Positions 5,404-9,650 of a stretch of DNA of 9,650 nt are shown here, piece after piece. A program made the position numbers and the translations under genes. Positions within the stretch are counted from its first letter, which is position 1, and each line of letters starts with the position of its first letter. A model generated the notes under the pieces. That model saw only the letters and a list, made by a program, of their open reading frames with translations. It was not told the origin of the DNA and did no database searches. Where the stretch lies: NCBI GenBank assembly GCA_024681565.1, contig JAILAO010000070.1, positions 1 to 9,650 of the forward strand, read 5' to 3'. Source of the stretch: Bacteroidales bacterium (GTDB taxonomy: Bacteria > Bacteroidota > Bacteroidia > Bacteroidales > UBA932).

Positions 5404-6068
5404 GACCGTTTCCTCCTTTCGATTTTGTTGAATTTCCAGGCGGGGACCTTGCATACCGGGCAGAGTTCCGGAGCCGCCGGACCGATGTAGACGAATCCGC
5501 AGACACTGCAGACCCAGATTTCCGTTCCGTCCAGCAGCGCGTCGCCTTCTTTCTGATAGCGTCCCGTCAGGGAGCTGAGCATGCGCGTGACTTTTTCGCC
5601 CCAGACCAGGACGCGCTGTGCGCCGCGGTCTCCCTGCTGCGCGCAGTTGCGGTTCAGACCGGGGTAGTCCGCGATATCCTGTTTCAATTGGGCCGCGACC
5701 GCTTCGACGGTGGCGTCGGCCACCTCGGGCGTGTTGCGGGTGAACCAGGCTGCCAGTTCGTTGAAAAGGGTTGCCTCCCGGGGCATATACTGTTTCTCGC
5801 AGCCGCGGGCGAGGTTGGAGCAGAGCGCGGCCATCTGGCCGGGCGAGAGTTTCTGCATCGAGGCATCGAAGACCGCTTCGGTCTTCCCGGTACCCTCGTT
5901 CTGAGGGGTGGGGCCACGCTGGGGAGGAGCCTGCTCCTCCTCCTGCTCAAAGGCGGACTTGGGAGCACCGCACCAGGGGCACTTCCAGGTCTCCGGCAGG
6001 TCTGCGAACGCGACGCCTTCCTGGGCCTCGTCGTACACATACCCGCAGATGGTACATTTGTATTTCAT
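5400..6068 (-). CDS. Protein with two rubredoxin domains flanking a helical domain
   Basis: A 222-residue cytoplasmic protein with no signal peptide. Residues 1-45 are a classic rubredoxin fold: C5-x2-C8-G-Y-V-Y, then C30-P-W-C33-G. A charged, Pro/Gln-rich linker (about 41-65) leads to a helical domain (about 66-175), which includes LARGCEKQYMPREATLFNELAAWF. That domain has no ExxH pairs, so I see no diiron site; I do not recognise its family. The C-terminus is a second, shorter rubredoxin-type site: C187-x2-C190-G-F-V-Y, then C203-P-V-C206. It spaces its Cys pairs like the rubrerythrin tail domain. Each site should hold one iron and carry electrons. The gene overlaps the ferredoxin-rubrerythrin start by ATGA and lies first in the unit, so it is likely an electron donor for peroxide reduction. 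The ATG at 6068 follows a good -7 element. Confidence 0.85.
   Translation of the reverse strand: MKYKCTICGYVYDEAQEGVAFADLPETWKCPWCGAPKSAFEQEEEQAPPQRGPTPQNEGTGKTEAVFDASMQKLSPGQMAALCSNLARGCEKQYMPREATLFNELAAWFTRNTPEVADATVEAVAAQLKQDIADYPGLNRNCAQQGDRGAQRVLVWGEKVTRMLSSLTGRYQKEGDALLDGTEIWVCSVCGFVYIGPAAPELCPVCKVPAWKFNKIERRKRS
5412..5419 (-). promoter_or_regulatory. Strong Shine-Dalgarno site for the ferredoxin start
   Basis: On the minus strand this reads AAAGGAGG, 8 bases before the ATG at 5403. It lies inside the end of the upstream rubredoxin gene. Most starts in this window lack such a site, so this one helps fix the ferredoxin start and suggests reinitiation or coupling at the ATGA overlap. Confidence 0.7.
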
Positions 6069-6093
6069 GGTAGTCAGTGTGGTTGGTTTTGTT

Positions 6094-6101
6094 CAAAGAT
6101 A
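6094..6101 (-). promoter_or_regulatory. Bacteroidetes-type -7 promoter element for the rubredoxin/rubrerythrin unit
   Basis: On the minus strand this reads TATCTTTG, an exact match to TAnnTTTG, 25 bases upstream of the ATG at 6068. The expected -33 TTTG about 20 bases further upstream is poorly conserved (a GGATTA stretch near 6117-6122). It lies in the 77-base divergent region shared with the GH105-like gene. Confidence 0.55.
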
Positions 6102-6145
6102 AGGACATTTTCTTTTTAATCCGCTTTTTTTCGTATCTTGTCCAT

Positions 6146-7276
6146 ATGAAATCCAAAGTATACCACCTGGTCCTTTTGGGGCTGGCAGTCCTTTTGTGCA
6201 GCGGCGTTTCCGCCCAGACCCGCCGTCAGAACTGGTCCGAGACTACCGGACGGCAGTTCATCCACCGTTATGCCGACCCTGACGAGATCCGCTGGGGCAC
6301 GCAGGACAATTCTTTCACCTGGCAGGCCGGCTACGTGATGTTCGCGATGGAACACCTCTGGCGCTGGACCGGGGATGAGGTATATCTGGACTATATCCGT
6401 AAATATGTGGACCAGAATGTGGACGAGGCAGGCCGCCTGCGGCAGTTCACGCCCGAAGCGTTGGACAATTTCCTGCCCGGATACGCCTGTCTGCTGCTCT
6501 ATGAACAGACCGGCGAGCCCCGTTACGCCATTGCCGCGGAGACCATCCGGAGGGGATTCGACCTGTATCCCCGTTTCGACAACGGGATGTTCTGGCACTC
6601 TGTACGCATCCGCCAGGTCTGGGTGGATGGCGTCTTCATGGGACAGATTTTCCTGGCGCGCTACGCCCGGACGATGGGCCATCCCGAGGACTATGCCGAA
6701 GTGGTCCGCCAGATGCAGGGGGTCATGGCCCTCTGCGGCAAGGACGACGGACACTTTGTGCATGGCTGGGACGAGAGCCGCGGCGCCTATCCCGAGGTGT
6801 GGAGCGAGGGGATGGGCTGGCTGGCCGTGCTGTGGGCCGACATCTTCGATTATCTTCCCGCTGACCAGCCGGGCCGGGATGCGCTGCTTGTGCAGTTGCG
6901 CAGGATGTGCGCCGGACTCAAGGCCAGCCAGAACCCGCAGAGCGGGATGTGGTGCCAGGTGGTGGACAAGCCCCAGGCTCCCGGCAACTGGGACGAGACC
7001 TCTGGCACCGGGATGTTCCTGTATCTGATCCGCCGGAGCATCGAGCGGGGCGTCCTGCCCGAAGCAGAATACCGGCCCGTCGCCGAGCGGGCCTATGCGG
7101 GCCTTGTGCGCAAGGCGGTCGTCAATACGGACGGATTCGTCAATCTGCTGGACTGCAGCAGTATCGGCATCAAAAAAAGCTATGAGGAGTATATCGCCCA
7201 GCCCCGGGAGATCAGTACCTTCGCAGCCTATGGTTCTTTCCTGCTCGGCACCGGGATCATGGAACTGAGTCGATGA
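6146..7276 (+). CDS. Secreted GH105/GH88-like unsaturated rhamnogalacturonyl hydrolase
   Basis: A 376-residue exported protein with a signal peptide (MKSKVYH, hydrophobic 8-17, cleavage near VSA-Q24). The C in LLCSG lacks a proper lipobox, so a lipoprotein is unlikely. The body looks like an (alpha/alpha)6 barrel of the YteR/GH105 type. The candidate catalytic Asp is D161 in VWVDGVFMG, followed by HGWDES (H206, D209), WSEGMGW (219-225), and a late NWDETSGTGMFLYLI segment typical of the family. These enzymes hydrate and release the 4,5-unsaturated uronic acid left at the non-reducing end by pectin lyases. The next gene, 22 bases downstream, is a pectate lyase-methylesterase, which fits. The ATG at 6146 is preferred over 6077, which would add an unnatural N-terminus and run through the divergent promoter. 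Choice between GH105 and GH88 is by overall look only. Confidence 0.85.
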   Translation: MKSKVYHLVLLGLAVLLCSGVSAQTRRQNWSETTGRQFIHRYADPDEIRWGTQDNSFTWQAGYVMFAMEHLWRWTGDEVYLDYIRKYVDQNVDEAGRLRQFTPEALDNFLPGYACLLLYEQTGEPRYAIAAETIRRGFDLYPRFDNGMFWHSVRIRQVWVDGVFMGQIFLARYARTMGHPEDYAEVVRQMQGVMALCGKDDGHFVHGWDESRGAYPEVWSEGMGWLAVLWADIFDYLPADQPGRDALLVQLRRMCAGLKASQNPQSGMWCQVVDKPQAPGNWDETSGTGMFLYLIRRSIERGVLPEAEYRPVAERAYAGLVRKAVVNTDGFVNLLDCSSIGIKKSYEEYIAQPREISTFAAYGSFLLGTGIMELSR

Positions 7277-7298
7277 ACCTATCCAAAAAACCAATTAT

Positions 7299-9491
7299 AT
7301 GCCTTCCAAATTCCGTTTAGCTGCCTTTGCAGCCATTTTCCTGTCTCTGTCGGCCGGCTCTTTTGCCCAACCGGCCGGCTCGATGCAGCCTGAGCAGCGG
7401 GACCAGCTCCGCAAACGCCAGGCTGCTGCGCAGCAAAACCCGGCCCGGCCGGCGATGCCGATGCGCCGCGTCGACCTTCTCCGCAGCACCGACCCCGCTT
7501 TCTTCCGTACGGACGAGGCCCTGCGGATCGGCGATCAGGTGCTTGCCTACCAGCGTATTACCGGTGGGTGGCCCAAGAATGTCGATATGACGCGTCGTCT
7601 CACGGACGCCGAACTCGCCCAGGTGCAGGCGGCCAAGTCCCGCACGGACGATTCCACCATCGACAACAACGCTACCACTACGCAGATGATCTATCTGGCC
7701 CGCCTGTGGCAGGCCACCCGTGAGGAGCGTTTCCGCGTCGGATTCACCAAAGCGGTTGAATATCTTCTTTCCGGGCAGTATGACAATGGCGGCTGGCCGC
7801 AGTTCTGGCCAGACATGACCGGCTACCAGGTCCACATCACCTTCAATGACGACGCGATCGTCAACACCCTGGAGCTTTTCCGGGACATTTACACCGAGCA
7901 GGACCCTTACGGCAACGGGTTGACCGATGCGGCCTTGCGCGCCCGACTGAAGACTTCTTTCGACAAAGGCATCGAGTGCATCCTGGCGACCCAGATCGTC
8001 AAGGACGGCAAACTCTCCGTCTGGTGCCAGCAACACGACCGTGAGACCTTCGCGCCGGCTCCCGCCCGTGCCTTCGAACTGCCGTCCTACTGCTCCGCGG
8101 AGAGCGCCGGGATCGTCCGGCTGCTGATGAGCCTGCCGGAACCGGACGCCCGCGTCAAGAAGGCGGTCCACGGCGCGATGCAGTGGTTCGACACCTACAA
8201 GCTGACCGGTCTGCGCATCGAGCGGACCTTCGAAAACGGCATCCGCAATACGCGGCTTGTCGAAGACCCCTCCGCCACGCCGATCTGGGGCCGTTTCTAT
8301 GACCTGAAATGGTGCGAACCCTATGTCTGCGACCGTGACGGCATCGCCCGCCGCCACCTGGAGGAGATCGGCCCGGAACGCCGCAACGGCTACGGCTGGT
8401 ACAACAGCCGCGCAGCCGACCTATATCCGCTTTATGATGCCTGGGCGGCGAAATACGATCCCCGACACAAGGTCAGGATCAGCCTGCAGACGCCGGGTGC
8501 CAACCAGAATGGCACGATCGAGATGTTCCGCCGTCCGGTCATCGACCGCAAGGCGTTCGACGTGGTCGTGAAACCCGGCCAGAGCATCCAGGCGGCGGTC
8601 GAACAGGCTCCCGCCACACCGGAAAAGCCTTTCAAGATCCTGGTCCTGAAGGGGAAGTACAACGAGAAAGTCATCATCGACCGGCCCAACATCGTGCTGG
8701 TGGGGGAGGACAGGGACGAAACCGTCCTGACCTATGCAGAACTGTCTTCCAAACGGACGGTGCGCGAATACAAGGGCAAGCCGGTGGGCAACGGCGTGAT
8801 CGTCCTGCAGGAAGGTGCGGACGACGTCGTCATCAGCGGACTGACCGTGTACAATAACTACGGCTCCACCGTAGAAGAGACGACGGCGCACCAGATGGCT
8901 ATTTTCGGCCGCGGCACGCGCACGATCGTGATCAACTGCCACGTCTGGGCCGACGGCAACGACGCCATGTCCCTCTGGGCGCCGGAAAGCAATGGCATGT
9001 ATTACCACGCCGACCTGGACCTGCGCTGCCGGGGTGTCGATTTCCTCTGTCCGCGCGGCTGGTGCTATGCGACCCGCTGCAGTTTCTATGGCGACGGGAT
9101 GGCGATGATCTGGCACGACGGCAGGGGAGACCCCGACAAGAAGCTGGTCATCACGAATTCCAGTTTCGACGCCAAGTCCCCGACCCTGCTGGGACGCTAC
9201 CACCACGACGCGCAGTTCTACCTTGTGCATTGCACCCTGTCGGAGAACGTGATCAACGGCAATATCCACTATGCCTACTCGGACAAGGTGCTCGATCCCT
9301 GTCCGTGGGGGCTGCGGACCTATTACTACAACTGCATCCGCGAGGGTGGCCAGAGCGGCTGGCTCCGCAACAACCTGAGCGAAGCGCCCGGGGCGCCCGA
9401 GCACTATGCGGTCACGGCCGCATGGACCTTCAACTACGAATGGGACCCCGAACAGCGCATCCGCGACCTGTGGGATGTCCTGGCGTATTGA
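7299..9491 (+). CDS. Secreted PL10 pectate lyase - CE8 pectin methylesterase fusion
   Basis: A 730-residue exported protein (signal peptide 1-23, SFA-Q24). Residues about 60-390 are a PL10 pectate lyase: YQRITGGWPKNVDM, STIDNNATTTQM, NGGWPQFWPD, HITFNDDAIVNTL, WCQQHDRETF with APARAFELPS, and GRFYDL followed by VCDRDGI and ERRNGYGWYNSR. Residues about 422-727 are a divergent CE8 right-handed beta-helix, starting VVKPGQSIQAAVEQA. By alignment by eye, Q532, N554-D555, D581 (GVDFL) and R633 (LLGRYHH) sit where CE8 enzymes have their oxyanion Gln, QD pair, DF aspartate and GRPW arginine. The second Gln appears as Asn, and GRPW as GRYH. The pairing makes sense because methyl ester removal opens homogalacturonan to pectate lyase. 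The gene is 22 bases after the GH105-like gene, clearly one operon. Its stop touches the stop of the convergent gene. Confidence 0.9.
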   Translation: MPSKFRLAAFAAIFLSLSAGSFAQPAGSMQPEQRDQLRKRQAAAQQNPARPAMPMRRVDLLRSTDPAFFRTDEALRIGDQVLAYQRITGGWPKNVDMTRRLTDAELAQVQAAKSRTDDSTIDNNATTTQMIYLARLWQATREERFRVGFTKAVEYLLSGQYDNGGWPQFWPDMTGYQVHITFNDDAIVNTLELFRDIYTEQDPYGNGLTDAALRARLKTSFDKGIECILATQIVKDGKLSVWCQQHDRETFAPAPARAFELPSYCSAESAGIVRLLMSLPEPDARVKKAVHGAMQWFDTYKLTGLRIERTFENGIRNTRLVEDPSATPIWGRFYDLKWCEPYVCDRDGIARRHLEEIGPERRNGYGWYNSRAADLYPLYDAWAAKYDPRHKVRISLQTPGANQNGTIEMFRRPVIDRKAFDVVVKPGQSIQAAVEQAPATPEKPFKILVLKGKYNEKVIIDRPNIVLVGEDRDETVLTYAELSSKRTVREYKGKPVGNGVIVLQEGADDVVISGLTVYNNYGSTVEETTAHQMAIFGRGTRTIVINCHVWADGNDAMSLWAPESNGMYYHADLDLRCRGVDFLCPRGWCYATRCSFYGDGMAMIWHDGRGDPDKKLVITNSSFDAKSPTLLGRYHHDAQFYLVHCTLSENVINGNIHYAYSDKVLDPCPWGLRTYYYNCIREGGQSGWLRNNLSEAPGAPEHYAVTAAWTFNYEWDPEQRIRDLWDVLAY

Positions 9492-9650
9492 TTACTTGTT
9501 GATGATATTGACCCGCCAGGTGATGCCGATATCGAAATTGTCGATACCGATCGTGCTGCTCCTGAAATAGACGGCGTGCAGCCGCAGGCGGTCGCGGTCA
9601 GGCAGCGGGAAAAATTCGATACCGCATCCTGCATAGATGTTTTTGGTGCC
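9492..9650 (-). CDS. 3' end of a probable outer-membrane beta-barrel (porin-like) protein
   Basis: A minus-strand frame enters from the right edge and ends at TAA (9494-9492), giving 52 residues. The sequence alternates aromatic/hydrophobic and polar residues as in beta-strands: NIYAGCGIEFFPL, a short DRDR turn, RLRLHAVYFRSS, then IDNFDIGITWRVNIIN. A final strand rich in aromatic residues ending near the C-terminus is typical of outer-membrane barrels. In Bacteroidales it recalls phosphate-selective-porin-type (OprO/OprP) proteins, but 52 residues are too few to be sure. No start codon is present because the gene continues outside the window. It is convergent with the pectinase gene with zero bases between the stops. 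Confidence 0.6.
   Translation of the reverse strand, partial: GTKNIYAGCGIEFFPLPDRDRLRLHAVYFRSSTIGIDNFDIGITWRVNIINK

Noticed and set aside
5404..5454. Upstream ATG extension of the ferredoxin at 5454
   Set aside because: The extension lies inside the upstream gene, while the start at 5403 has a strong ribosome site and an ATGA overlap.
4516..5490. 324-codon plus-strand frame opposite the ferredoxin-rubrerythrin gene
   Set aside because: It is phase-aligned with the real gene, whose Cys motifs and diiron ligands leave no doubt about the coding strand.
6131..6140. TATCTTG as a promoter for the GH105-like gene
   Set aside because: It lies 6 bases before the ATG, too close for a normal leader, and it matches the TAnnTTTG consensus poorly.
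6077..6145. Upstream ATG extension of the GH105-like protein
   Set aside because: It would put 23 extra residues before a complete signal peptide and overlap the divergent promoter. ATG 6146 gives a natural export signal.
6116..7294. 392-codon minus-strand frame opposite the GH105-like gene
   Set aside because: It is another mirror frame. The plus strand carries the signal peptide and family motifs.

Overview
The window looks like a chromosomal segment of a GC-rich, anaerobic member of the Bacteroidetes (Bacteroidales-like, gut or rumen type). This is inferred from several things. Secreted CAZymes end their signal peptides in A-Q. Most starts have A-rich leaders instead of Shine-Dalgarno sites. 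A TAnnTTTG-type promoter element (TATCTTTG) precedes the rubredoxin gene. There is a Mpi-like serine recombinase, and a rubredoxin/ferredoxin/rubrerythrin peroxide-defence cluster typical of anaerobes. The species cannot be named from the sequence.

Layout. Bases 2-154 hold the C-terminal tail of a probable membrane protein, cut by the window edge. It is followed closely by a secreted alpha/beta-hydrolase esterase with an STN-like N-terminal module (179-1612). Next is a secreted papain-like C1B (bleomycin hydrolase type) cysteine peptidase fused to a C-terminal bicupin (1650-3413). These three run in the same direction with short gaps and may be one transcription unit. A solitary invertase/resolvase-family serine recombinase follows (3564-4187), with a perfect 9-9-9 palindrome just before its start. 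After a short convergent gap, the minus strand carries an oxidative-stress pair. One gene encodes a protein with a rubredoxin domain at each end (5400-6068). It overlaps by ATGA with an 8-Cys ferredoxin that reads without a stop into a complete rubrerythrin (4333-5403). From a divergent 77-base region the plus strand then carries a pectin-degradation pair: a GH105-like unsaturated rhamnogalacturonyl hydrolase (6146-7276) and a PL10 pectate lyase-CE8 pectin methylesterase fusion (7299-9491). The last 159 bases are the 3' end of a minus-strand gene, probably an outer-membrane beta-barrel (porin-like) protein.

How the genes fit together. In the pectin pair, CE8 would de-esterify homogalacturonan, PL10 would cleave it by beta-elimination, and the GH105-like enzyme would remove the unsaturated uronic acid from the products. 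The minus-strand pair gives a plausible electron chain (rubredoxin and ferredoxin domains to the rubrerythrin diiron site) for peroxide reduction. The most unusual items are the C1B peptidase-bicupin fusion, the in-frame ferredoxin-rubrerythrin read-through across a leader-like A/C-rich linker, and the palindrome in front of the recombinase. I see no CRISPR array, tRNA, rRNA or insertion sequence. No gene-free stretch exceeds 300 bases.
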